This document shows, piece after piece, positions 1 through 5,238 of a DNA stretch of 7,705 nucleotides; the stretch's first letter is position 1, and each line of letters begins with the position of its first letter. The position numbers and the translations under genes were made by a program. Below the pieces are notes generated by a model, which worked only from the letters and a program-made list of their open reading frames with translations, was not told the origin of the DNA and made no database searches. This DNA is from JBPESN01 sp051710625 (lineage in GTDB: Bacteria > Pseudomonadota > Gammaproteobacteria > Enterobacterales > Enterobacteriaceae). The stretch is taken from positions 1 through 7,705 of the forward strand of contig NZ_JBPESN010000090.1 in NCBI RefSeq assembly GCF_051710625.1, given 5' to 3'.

Positions 1-69
1 GCGATGAACCCTGAACACGTGGCAGAGTGTGGCCACAGGATAATGCGCTCTGAGTTTCCCGATTAACGA
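1..69 (-). pseudogene. IS3-family OrfB (DDE transposase), N-terminal fragment
   Basis: Overlapping the end of orfA in another frame, minus-strand codons from 69 down to 1 read SLIGKLRAHYPVATLCHVFR and then VHR without a stop. This resembles the start of IS3-family OrfB, before the rve catalytic domain. The frame runs off the window edge, so whether the rest is intact cannot be told. It depended on frameshifting from orfA, which is itself broken, so it is probably not expressed from this copy. Confidence 0.7.
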
Positions 70-365
70 GAACTGTTCAGGGAGTCTGACATCAAGAGCG
101 CTGTAGCCTTTTTTAATATTTCGTTTTACATTTCAATGCGTTGTACCTTCTTCTTGAGCTCACGTATTTCGATTTGTTCCGGGGTTATGGGAGAGGCTTT
201 TAGCGTTTTCCCCTGTCGCTCATCACGCAGTTGTTTTACCCATTTCGTCATCGTAGAAAAACCGACGTCCATGGCTTTTGCTGCTGGCGCGGCGGTGTAA
301 TTTTGGTCGACAATTAGTTAAACGGATTCGCGTTTGAATTCAGGACTAAAATTTCTTCTTTTCAT
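63..365 (-). pseudogene. IS3-family OrfA (helix-turn-helix protein), two in-frame stops
   Basis: Read on the minus strand from ATG at 365, this 101-codon frame gives MKRRNFSPEFKRESV, a TAA at codon 16, then a run including KAMDVGFSTMTKWVKQLRDE, a second TAA at codon 80, and an end in ILKKATALLMSDSLNSSR. That is a typical OrfA: an N-terminal HTH_Tnp_1 domain that binds the IS ends, followed by a leucine-zipper-like tail. Both stops look like single-base changes (probably CAA to TAA and GAA to TAA), since the frame continues on either side. In this family OrfA is joined to OrfB by programmed -1 frameshifting, which the first stop would prevent. The length matches family members of about 100 residues. 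Confidence 0.88.
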
Positions 366-410
366 TGGTGCACCCGTGTTGTTCTGAGGTAAGCATATCA
401 CCTCTGTTCA

Positions 411-437
411 GGTGGCCAAATTTAGTGTGCCACTACA
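411..437. repeat. IS terminal inverted repeat (orfA side)
   Basis: Read on the minus strand this 27-base end begins TGTAGTGGC and finishes GGCCACC. It matches the inverted repeat at 7499-7525 at 23 of 27 positions, which identifies both as ends of the same IS type. Confidence 0.85.
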
Positions 438-441
438 GTAC

Positions 442-470
442 AAAAAAATCCCCGGTCGCACAAACCGGGG
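442..470 (-). terminator. Rho-independent terminator of dsrA
   Basis: On the minus strand a perfect 7-bp stem, CCCCGGT paired with ACCGGGG around a 7-base loop, is followed by A and seven T. The U-run would also serve as the Hfq-binding tail of the RNA. Confidence 0.9.
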
Positions 471-536
471 AAGCATAAATTCCGCCATGGCGGGATAAAT
501 TTCAAAGTTCGTTACACTAGAAAATCAGATTACCTT
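442..536 (-). ncRNA. dsrA: DsrA small regulatory RNA homologue
   Basis: In E. coli, DsrA is an Hfq-binding RNA of about 87 nt that opens the rpoS leader for translation and represses hns. Here a minus-strand transcript of about 95 nt can be drawn from a TATAAT box (543-548) to a strong terminator ending at 442. It contains a segment at 507-526 with CTAGTGTAACGAA; against the E. coli DsrA rpoS-pairing segment, as I recall it, 17 of 20 bases agree. The order (5' pairing region, central hairpin at 482-493, G+C-rich terminator with seven U) is that of DsrA, and the divergent yedP-type gene at 914 fits the E. coli neighbourhood. Two seed bases differ (TTTCCTGG in E. coli, TTTTCTAG here). The central stem-loop is unrelated in sequence, so the hns-pairing function may be lost. 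The exact 5' end is estimated. Confidence 0.85.
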
Positions 537-542
537 TCTTAT

Positions 543-548
543 ATTATA
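543..548 (-). promoter_or_regulatory. -10 box of the dsrA promoter
   Basis: A perfect TATAAT on the minus strand places the start near 535-537, giving a DsrA-sized transcript up to the terminator. No good -35 hexamer is visible at 16-18 bases; TTGCCA (563-568) is only 14 bases away. Upstream DNA is A+T rich. Confidence 0.6.
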
Positions 549-735
549 CAGCTTCTAATAATTGGCAAGTCACGTTACGTTTGTTTTTATTTCCGTCCGA
601 TTTACTGGTGGTAAACCCGGCGCCATTGCGGGACGCAGCGCGGCCATAATAATAGTTTAACTTACCAAGTTTATTATAATTTTACACAAAATCCGTGTAG
701 CTTCCACCCCAGGTGACGATGTATCCTCGCGCTTT
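544..735 (-). pseudogene. Possible small-gene remnant overlapping the dsrA promoter
   Basis: A minus-strand frame between stops (TAG at 736-738, TAA at 544-546) reads GYIVTWGGSYTDFV, a TAA at codon 18, then NYNKLGKLNYYYGRAASRNG, and ends CQLLEAV. It has no ATG and no ribosome site. The 45 sense codons after the internal stop use ordinary enterobacterial codons, and the composition (Gly, Asn, Tyr, Ser, Thr) resembles a secreted protein. I do not recognise the family. It may be the tail of a decayed gene or a chance open frame. The rest of 549-913 shows only a weak promoter near 851. Confidence 0.2.
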
Positions 736-850
736 CTAATTAAAAGCATTCCGATAAACCATAAACAGGGGTTTAGTTTCCGGTTAACATTTATCTGCCT
801 AGCAACTGTTCAAACGACCATTTATTCCTATAGATCAATAAGCTATCGTA

Positions 851-856
851 TATACT
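851..856 (+). promoter_or_regulatory. Possible -10 box upstream of the phosphatase gene
   Basis: TATACT lies 57 bases before the ATG at 914, within TATATACT. No convincing -35 is seen at normal spacing, which would be tolerated by RpoS holoenzyme, but this alone does not show RpoS dependence. Confidence 0.35.
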
Positions 857-913
857 GATTGGCTGAAGAGGCGGCCTCGTGGACGCCAGTATCTGAAACA
901 GGCGGAGAACAGC

Positions 914-1726
914 ATGCCGAGCTTGACTGAGCCCTTATTGGTGATTACCGATTTAGACGGTTCTTTACTGGATCACCATACCTATAGCTGGCAACCCTCC
1001 GCGCCCTGGCTGGCGAAACTGAAAGCCAACGGCATACCGATTGTCATTTGTTCGAGCAAAACGACGGCTGAAATTGTCATGCTACAGGCGCAAATGGGAC
1101 TGGTAGGATCGCCGTTCATCGCTGAAAATGGCGCGGCCGTACAGCTTGACGCGCATTGGCCAAACGCACAGCCATCGGCCGGCGGCTTCGCCGGTAAGGG
1201 TTACACTACCCTGCGTGCGGTGATGACACGCCTGCGTGAAGCCCGGGGCTATAAATTCTTTGGCTTTGGCGATGTGACCGCTAACGAAGTTGCAGAATGG
1301 ACCGGCCTTAGCGTGAAAGAGGCGCAGTTGGCCAAAACCCGTGAAGCCTCGGAAGCGTTTATCTGGCGCGATACCGATGACAAACTCGCCGCTTTCGCCG
1401 CCGACCTGGCGGCGGAGGATCTGGCCATCACCGAGGGCGGCAGATTTTACCACGTTATGTCCCGCAGTAGCGGTAAAGGCGCGGCAGTTCGCTGGCTTCT
1501 CGATCAGTATCGCCAGCACGACAGCAGGGAATGGCATACCGTGGGATTGGGGGATGGCCCTAATGACATTTCCATGCTTGATGTGGTGGATTATGCCGTA
1601 ATCATCCGTGGTTACAGCAAAACACCGGTTACGTTGACCTCAACGCACCCGTCGGTTTATCGCACCCACGCCTATGGACCGGAGGGCTGGAGGGAAGGCC
1701 TGGACCATTTCATTATCGAAGCCTGA
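914..1726 (+). CDS. yedP: Mannosyl/glucosyl-3-phosphoglycerate phosphatase (YedP family, HAD)
   Basis: A 270-residue cytoplasmic HAD-superfamily IIB hydrolase. Motif I is DLDGS (13-17; nucleophile D13, acid/base D15), motif II is SSKT (47-50), motif III is K188 in SGKGAA, and motif IV is GLGDGPNDISML (211-222; D214, D218 bind Mg). Family-typical stretches REASEAFIW (143-151) and GGRFYHV (175-181) lie in the cap. Length and all motifs are normal, so it should be active. The family removes phosphate from mannosyl- or glucosyl-3-phosphoglycerate. E. coli YedP stands without a synthase, but here a GpgS-like synthase follows 54 bases downstream, so glucosyl-3-phosphoglycerate is the likely substrate (a GpgP role). 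A GGAG stands 7 bases before the ATG. The gene faces away from dsrA, as E. coli yedP does. Confidence 0.92.
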   Translation: MPSLTEPLLVITDLDGSLLDHHTYSWQPSAPWLAKLKANGIPIVICSSKTTAEIVMLQAQMGLVGSPFIAENGAAVQLDAHWPNAQPSAGGFAGKGYTTLRAVMTRLREARGYKFFGFGDVTANEVAEWTGLSVKEAQLAKTREASEAFIWRDTDDKLAAFAADLAAEDLAITEGGRFYHVMSRSSGKGAAVRWLLDQYRQHDSREWHTVGLGDGPNDISMLDVVDYAVIIRGYSKTPVTLTSTHPSVYRTHAYGPEGWREGLDHFIIEA

Positions 1727-1780
1727 TTAACGTCGTACCCGCAACAATTTAATAAAAATGACAGCCATTGGGGGTTAATT

Positions 1781-3001
1781 ATGAGCGATTTTCACCAAAA
1801 CGGAATTATTGTTAATTTCCATAATCTCGCCGATAGAAAAGTGGAAGAATTGGAGGCCGAACTCGTCGGCTTTTCCCGCAAGCGAAAAATGGGACTGATA
1901 CTGCCTTCACTCTTCTCCGAGCTTGAAGGCCCGGCGCTGACCCATATCATCGATGAATTGGCACGTGTGCCCTATTTAGAAGAGATAGTGATTGGTCTGG
2001 ATCGCGCCGATCGCGATCAGTTCCTCCACGCCCGCGAGTTTTTTTCCCGCCTGCCCCAACACCATCGTATTTTGTGGAACGATGGACCACGGCTGAAAGC
2101 GATTGATGCGGAATTGGGAAAAGAAGGGCTCTCGCCTACCGAGCCGGGCAAAGGCCGTAATGTCTGGTTTTGTACGGGTTACACACTGGCTTCGGACCGC
2201 GCGATGGCGGTCGCTCTCCATGACTGCGATATCGTCACCTATGAGCGCGGTATGCTGGCGCGCTTACTCTACCCGGTAGTGCACCCCCGCTTCAGCTACG
2301 AATTTTGTAAAGGGTTTTACGCCCGGGTCGCCAACGGCAAGATGAACGGCCGCGTGGTGCGCCTGCTAGTTGGGCCGCTGTTACGCTCGCTGGAAAATGT
2401 GTATGGTCAATCTGAATATCTGGATTACCTCAACAGTTTCCGTTACCCACTGTCCGGCGAATTCGCGATGCGCACCCGGGTAATGCACGATATGAAAATC
2501 TCCAGTGATTGGGGGCTTGAGATCGGCCTGCTGTCGGAAATCTACCGCAATTACTCGCCCAATCACATTTGTCAGGTGGAAATCGCCGATAATTATGATC
2601 ACAAACATCAGCCGCTGGCGGAAGAAGATGGCTCTGGCGGGCTGAAACGGATGAGTAACGATATTATCCAATCCCTTTATCGTAAACTGGCGACCATGGG
2701 GGTCAGTCTGACCAGAGACTCTTTCCGGGTTCTGAAAGCGACATACTATCGTAACGCATTGGATATCTTGGAATTTTACCATCATGATGCTATCATGAAC
2801 GGGTTGAGTTTCGACCAGCACAGTGAAGAAGCGGCGGTGGAATTATTTATGCAGTGTATTCTCGACGCCGGGCAGGCGTTTATCGAACGGCCGAACGATA
2901 AGCCATTCATCCCGAGCTGGAGCCGCGTGCAGTCCGCCTTTCCGAATATCATGCAGCGTATCTATGATGTTGTCGAAGAAGACAATAAAGGGAATGTTTG
3001 A
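1781..3001 (+). CDS. gpgS: Glucosyl-3-phosphoglycerate synthase (GT81-like glycosyltransferase)
   Basis: A 406-residue soluble GT-A fold glycosyltransferase. The family joins glucose from an NDP-glucose to 3-phosphoglycerate, giving glucosyl-3-phosphoglycerate, which the upstream phosphatase would convert to glucosylglycerate, a compatible solute for salt or nitrogen stress. Visible features are KMGLILPSLFSELEG (36-50) at the start of the nucleotide-binding fold, the glycine-rich PGKGRNVW (122-129), the metal-binding DxD as DCD (148-150), YPLSGEFAM (222-230) near the acceptor site, SDWGLEIGLL (242-251), and DNYDHKHQPL (270-279) with likely metal-ligand histidines. Length agrees with proteobacterial GpgS (about 400). 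A GGGGG run 6 bases before the ATG fixes the start. The 54-base gap and common strand suggest one operon. A mannosyl-donor enzyme is the main alternative. No signal peptide or frameshift is seen. Confidence 0.82.
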   Translation: MSDFHQNGIIVNFHNLADRKVEELEAELVGFSRKRKMGLILPSLFSELEGPALTHIIDELARVPYLEEIVIGLDRADRDQFLHAREFFSRLPQHHRILWNDGPRLKAIDAELGKEGLSPTEPGKGRNVWFCTGYTLASDRAMAVALHDCDIVTYERGMLARLLYPVVHPRFSYEFCKGFYARVANGKMNGRVVRLLVGPLLRSLENVYGQSEYLDYLNSFRYPLSGEFAMRTRVMHDMKISSDWGLEIGLLSEIYRNYSPNHICQVEIADNYDHKHQPLAEEDGSGGLKRMSNDIIQSLYRKLATMGVSLTRDSFRVLKATYYRNALDILEFYHHDAIMNGLSFDQHSEEAAVELFMQCILDAGQAFIERPNDKPFIPSWSRVQSAFPNIMQRIYDVVEEDNKGNV

Positions 3002-3053
3002 CGCTCCCCGCCGTGATATCGGCCGGCATACCGCCCGTAGTTGTTAATTCTGT

Positions 3054-3075
3054 ACACCCCGCCGCGGCGGGGTGT
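3054..3075. repeat. Perfect 22-base G+C-rich palindrome
   Basis: ACACCCCGCCG is followed directly by its reverse complement, 53 bases after gpgS stops. As RNA it forms a very stable hairpin with a tiny loop, but no U-run follows. It may be a weak or processed 3' end of the gpgS message, a barrier to exonucleases, or an operator for the next gene. Confidence 0.6.
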
Positions 3076-3086
3076 GTTGCGGCCGG

Positions 3087-3119
3087 GATACGCCGCGTCG
3101 TTCTTTTTCACGGCGTATC
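3087..3119. repeat. Inverted repeat with 9-bp arms before the AraC-type gene
   Basis: GATACGCCG and CGGCGTATC flank a 15-base loop containing TTCTTTTT. It lies 25 bases before the regulator's ATG, so it could be an operator, a leader hairpin or part of a bipartite end of the gpgS transcript. No promoter is evident around it. Confidence 0.5.
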
Positions 3120-3144
3120 AGCCGTACATCGGATTAGACCCGTT

Positions 3145-3540
3145 ATGCGCGAATTAAAACCTAATGAACCGCTGGTGGCCCCCCTTGCCGACTGGATTGA
3201 GGATCATTTGGACCACGATATCGCTTTGCGGGAAATTGCCGCTCGCTCAGCCTATTCCGTCTGGCATATGCAAGGGATTTTTCGGGCCACTACCGGCATG
3301 GCTATCGGCCACTATATCCACGAACGAAAACTGACCGAAGCCGTCCATCGCCTGCGATGCTCTGACGAGCGCATTTTGGATATCGCGGTGTCGTATGGCT
3401 TCAATTCCCAATCCCAGTTCACCACACTGTTTAAAAAATATTTTGGTGTCACGCCGCAGGCATGCCGCAACGATCCCTACCTGTCTCTGCGTCTGACGCC
3501 ACCACTGCGTAATCGGTTTGCCGCCGAGCCTCCTCGTTAG
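3145..3540 (+). CDS. AraC-family regulator, short MarA/SoxS/Rob type
   Basis: A 131-residue protein made almost entirely of the AraC DNA-binding domain. The first helix-turn-helix lies at about 28-48 (IALREIAARSAYSVWHMQGI) and the second at about 77-102 (AVSYGFNSQSQFTTLFKKYF), ending in the conserved GVTPQACR. The layout is that of MarA, SoxS and RamA, which bind DNA as monomers and respond through their own abundance rather than a ligand domain. A basic, proline-rich tail of about 20 residues follows. The open frame extends back to a TTG at 2998 overlapping the gpgS stop, but those 49 codons do not look like this family. The ATG at 3145 gives a family-like length, although its ribosome site is poor (GGAT only). 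It lies 143 bases after gpgS on the same strand, so it may be transcribed with it. Its targets are unknown. Confidence 0.85.
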   Translation: MRELKPNEPLVAPLADWIEDHLDHDIALREIAARSAYSVWHMQGIFRATTGMAIGHYIHERKLTEAVHRLRCSDERILDIAVSYGFNSQSQFTTLFKKYFGVTPQACRNDPYLSLRLTPPLRNRFAAEPPR

Positions 3541-3659
3541 GACAACGTCGTTGTGGGCGTGCCTCTCCCTTTTGCCGTCGTTCACCGCTCACCGGGAGCG
3601 CGCACTAGCTCACCCCGGCTTTAGCCACCCATTTTCGCCATCGGTTGCCGCTATTTGCT

Positions 3660-3863
3660 CTACCGCGGTTTCGCCATCAACCGCCCGTTACCGGCGGCCG
3701 CGGCCTCATATTTTGGCCTCTCCTTGCCGGTTACAGCGGCATCATCCGTTAACCTGTACTTACCTGCAGCAGCATCGGCAGCACCGCTGTCGCTGATAAC
3801 GGTGTCCGCTGAATAAATAAAACAAATTGATATAATTAAATAAAAAACTTTTATGAATAGCAT
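3660..3863 (-). CDS. Doubtful small ORF with a signal-like N-terminus
   Basis: A 67-codon minus-strand frame begins MLFIKVFYLIISICFIYSAD, a hydrophobic stretch that could be a signal peptide or membrane anchor. A hydrophilic Ala/Gly-rich tail ending GNGRLMAKPR follows. I recognise no family, there is no ribosome site before the ATG, and the A+T-rich start may only mimic a signal. The rest of the gap 3541-3880 shows nothing else coding. Confidence 0.2.
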   Translation of the reverse strand: MLFIKVFYLIISICFIYSADTVISDSGAADAAAGKYRLTDDAAVTGKERPKYEAAAAGNGRLMAKPR

Positions 3864-3882
3864 TTGATGGCGATTAACGTAC

Positions 3883-3888
3883 TATAAT
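3883..3888 (+). promoter_or_regulatory. -10 box for the 3895-3954 small RNA
   Basis: A perfect TATAAT preceded by C (CTATAAT) and lacking a good -35 at 16-18 bases. The C just upstream and the weak -35 are features tolerated or preferred by RpoS holoenzyme, but sigma-70 use is equally possible. It lies in an A+T-rich tract, 43 bases before the terminator stem. Confidence 0.5.
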
Positions 3889-3894
3889 CCAGTA

Positions 3895-3954
3895 GTAGAA
3901 AATTTCCCTGGTGTAATTTGAAATCATTTGGCCCGCTTAAGGCGGGCTTTTTTT
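3895..3954 (+). ncRNA. Probable Hfq-type small RNA with an ArcZ/DsrA-like seed
   Basis: Between a TATAAT box and a strong terminator lies room for a transcript of about 60 nt with no reading frame. Near its 5' end, 3902-3914 is ATTTCCCTGGTGT, identical over 13 bases to the processed ArcZ seed as I recall it. With the next two bases (AA) it also matches DsrA (CTGGTGTAA), and its TTTCCCTGG core occurs in SdsR. An A+U-rich single-stranded linker and a hairpin with seven U follow, the usual Hfq-binding layout. Its size resembles processed ArcZ (about 56 nt), but no arcB lies beside it, and the true DsrA homologue is at 442-536. The alternative is a 3'-UTR terminator of the AraC-type gene. Start and name are inferred. 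Confidence 0.6.
3931..3954 (+). terminator. Rho-independent terminator of the 3895 small RNA
   Basis: GCCCGC and GCGGGC pair around a short TTAAG loop, followed directly by seven T on the plus strand. It could also end any readthrough from the AraC-type gene nearly 400 bases upstream. Confidence 0.88.
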
Positions 3955-4651
3955 ACGTGTATATTATATAACGCGCCTCTTAAATATTAACTGTTTATCA
4001 TAGAGTTAATGTACCTCTCGATGAATAATCACATCAGCTGCCCCCACACGCCCTCCCCCTATTTTACTGCCTTAAGGGTCTATCAGTGGTACGACACACT
4101 TGCCACGCAGGATTGGGACACTCAGCAGGAAAGTAAAATGCAAGGCAAAAAATGAAGCAAAAGTTTAATAAAAATAAACATAGCGAAGCCTGCACCGAGG
4201 ATGAAAGACCAGCAAACTGGGGCGCTGGCGGGTGCCGAAGCTCAAGGGTCCATTTTTTCGCGCTAATCCCGCCATGTGTGTAGTGGTCATGGGCGGGTAT
4301 GGCGTCCACTCAGTGCCACTGAGTTAAGCCCGGACAGGCAAGCCGGTGAGATAAGCAAGCTAAGGCTTACCTGATGCGATGGCAGCCGTGTCTAAGTAAA
4401 AAGGATTTAGCGCGCCAGGCTCTCTGGAACAGCGGGTGATAACATCTGCGTCAGCTGCTAGCGGATGATGGAGCGAAGGAGATAAGAGATTTTGTGGAGA
4501 TGGCGCTGGCAAGCTGAAAGCCCTGCCAGCCGGGGCAAACTTGGGCTCTGAAATCCCGACATTGCCCTGCTCGCCCATGATCAAAAGCTACTATGAGCGT
4601 AACAACGCGCCTGTAAGCCAGTTTATCCGCCTTTTGGCTAATCAGCAAACG
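3955..4651. other. Gene-poor stretch with two doubtful overlapping small ORFs
   Basis: No recognisable gene lies here. Two plus-strand frames overlap by ATGA: 4021-4155 (44 codons, MNNHISCPHTPSPYFTALRV at the start, no ribosome site) and 4152-4283 (43 codons, starting MKQKFNKNKHSEACTEDE, with AAGG 7 bases upstream). The composition and ATGA coupling recall accessory genes of prophages, but I cannot name a family. Longer open frames at 4360-4650 on the minus strand look like chance frames. The stretch is probably decayed sequence. Confidence 0.4.
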
Positions 4652-4814
4652 CTACTGTGGCTCCGTCAGCCGCCTTTGCCGCCAGATTTTACAGCCTTCG
4701 CAATCGACTTCCGCCGACAGTGGCTCAGGCACCTCGTCAGCTTTCTTCATTGGCGTTTTTTTCTGCCTTCGCCAGTTCGGCATCAATATCAAATCCAAAA
4801 ATATCGTCATTCAT
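4652..4814 (-). pseudogene. Small unidentified gene with a frameshift
   Basis: Minus-strand ATG at 4814 has a good ribosome site (AGGAGA, 7 bases upstream) and begins MNDDIFGFDIDAELAKAEKN, then stops at a TGA (4737-4739) after 25 codons. In the adjacent frame the sequence continues KKADEVPEPLSAEVDCEGC and on to a TAG at 4652-4654. Both parts share acidic/lysine-rich character, so one indel near 4745 probably broke a protein of about 53 residues. CxxC (in CEGC) hints at metal binding but proves nothing. A TATACT box lies about 35 bases upstream. I do not recognise the family. Confidence 0.4.
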
Positions 4815-4927
4815 CGCGCGATCTCCTGGAAGTCCTGGAGGTAGTATACCGGTTTTCCAGCCTGATTTTTATCCCCCGGGGCTTTTTGGCGCCGATAAAT
4901 AGCGTGCCCGCCTGCGGCTCCGCTGAC

Positions 4928-4952
4928 AAAAAACCCGGCTTCTCGCCGGGTT
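4928..4952 (-). terminator. Rho-independent terminator of the lysine-rich small gene
   Basis: On the minus strand AACCCGGC pairs with GCCGGGTT around a 5-base loop, and the T-run continues to 4928. It lies 20 bases after the TGA of the 4973-5071 gene. Confidence 0.88.
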
Positions 4953-4972
4953 GACTGCAGTGAACAAACCGC

Positions 4973-5071
4973 TCAGATATCGAGGTCATTTTTGCTCTTT
5001 TTGTCTGCACGTTTTTCCTTCAGTGTCTTCTCTGGTTTTTTCTTGGCCGCTTTATTTTTACCTCTGCTTAT
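4973..5071 (-). CDS. Lysine-rich 32-residue protein, apparent ATA start
   Basis: Minus-strand frame SRGKNKAAKKKPEKTLKEKR continues ADKKSKNDLDI and stops with TGA. It is highly basic (about 12 Lys and 2 Arg) with no hydrophobic segment, so it is likely cytoplasmic and may bind nucleic acid or ribosomes; the role is unknown. A near-perfect ribosome site (AAAGGAGG) ends 5 bases before ATA, which occupies the start position. There is no in-frame ATG, GTG or TTG, and a TAA closes the frame upstream. Either ATA is a real weak start or ATG has mutated and the gene is dying. A promoter (5122-5151) and terminator (4928-4952) bracket it as a complete unit, which argues that it was a real gene. Confidence 0.6.
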   Translation of the reverse strand: MSRGKNKAAKKKPEKTLKEKRADKKSKNDLDI

Positions 5072-5121
5072 AAACGCCTCCTTTACTTGTGGGTTGAAGA
5101 TGGGTTACCAAAAGATTTCCG

Positions 5122-5151
5122 ATCATACACGGGCATAGTTAGACTTACCAA
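5122..5151 (-). promoter_or_regulatory. Promoter of the lysine-rich small gene
   Basis: Minus strand TTGGTA (5146-5151) and TATGAT (5122-5127) are 18 bases apart, a fair sigma-70 promoter. The predicted start near 5115 leaves a leader of about 45 bases before the ribosome site and ATA. Confidence 0.55.
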
Positions 5152-5185
5152 ACCTGGGCCGGGATTGCAAGCCGGACTCTGCCCG

Positions 5186-5204
5186 CCTCGGCGGCAAGCC
5201 GAGG
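5186..5204 (-). repeat. Hairpin downstream of the DUF305 gene
   Basis: CCTCGGC and GCCGAGG flank a 5-base loop, 35 bases after the DUF305 stop. It lacks a U-run, so it is at best a weak terminator or a 3'-end stabiliser. Confidence 0.4.
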
Positions 5205-5238
5205 TGCTAGCCTCAGCCTCATCTCATAGACAAGTTCG

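Larger units (their letters stand above)
1..437 (-). mobile_element. IS3-family (IS1222-like) element, 5' end, cut by window edge
   Basis: This is the left (orfA-proximal) part of an IS3-family element read on the minus strand. It holds the terminal inverted repeat (411-437), all of orfA (63-365) and the first codons of orfB (1-69), in the order expected for the family. The orfA product resembles IS1222-type OrfA as I remember it. OrfA is broken by two stops, so this copy cannot make its transposase unaided. The rest of orfB and the other inverted repeat lie outside the window. The element ends at 437, four bases from the U-tract of the dsrA terminator. Confidence 0.88.

Noticed and set aside
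1082..1537. Long minus-strand frame inside the phosphatase gene
   Set aside because: It is antisense to an intact HAD enzyme with all motifs and has no independent support.
2998..3144. TTG start extending the AraC-type protein by 49 residues and overlapping the gpgS stop
   Set aside because: The extra residues do not fit the MarA/SoxS family, the stretch contains two inverted repeats, and the ATG at 3145 gives a family-like length.
3895..3954. Calling this RNA dsrA
   Set aside because: The minus-strand RNA at 442-536 has the longer DsrA match, a three-part layout and the yedP neighbour; this one shares only the seed.
4541..4954. 137-codon plus-strand frame
   Set aside because: It is antisense to the better-supported 4652-4814 gene and the 4928-4952 terminator, has no ribosome site and no family resemblance.
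4807..5010. 67-codon minus-strand frame starting within the lysine-rich gene
   Set aside because: It runs through the strong terminator and overlaps the 4973-5071 gene in another frame.
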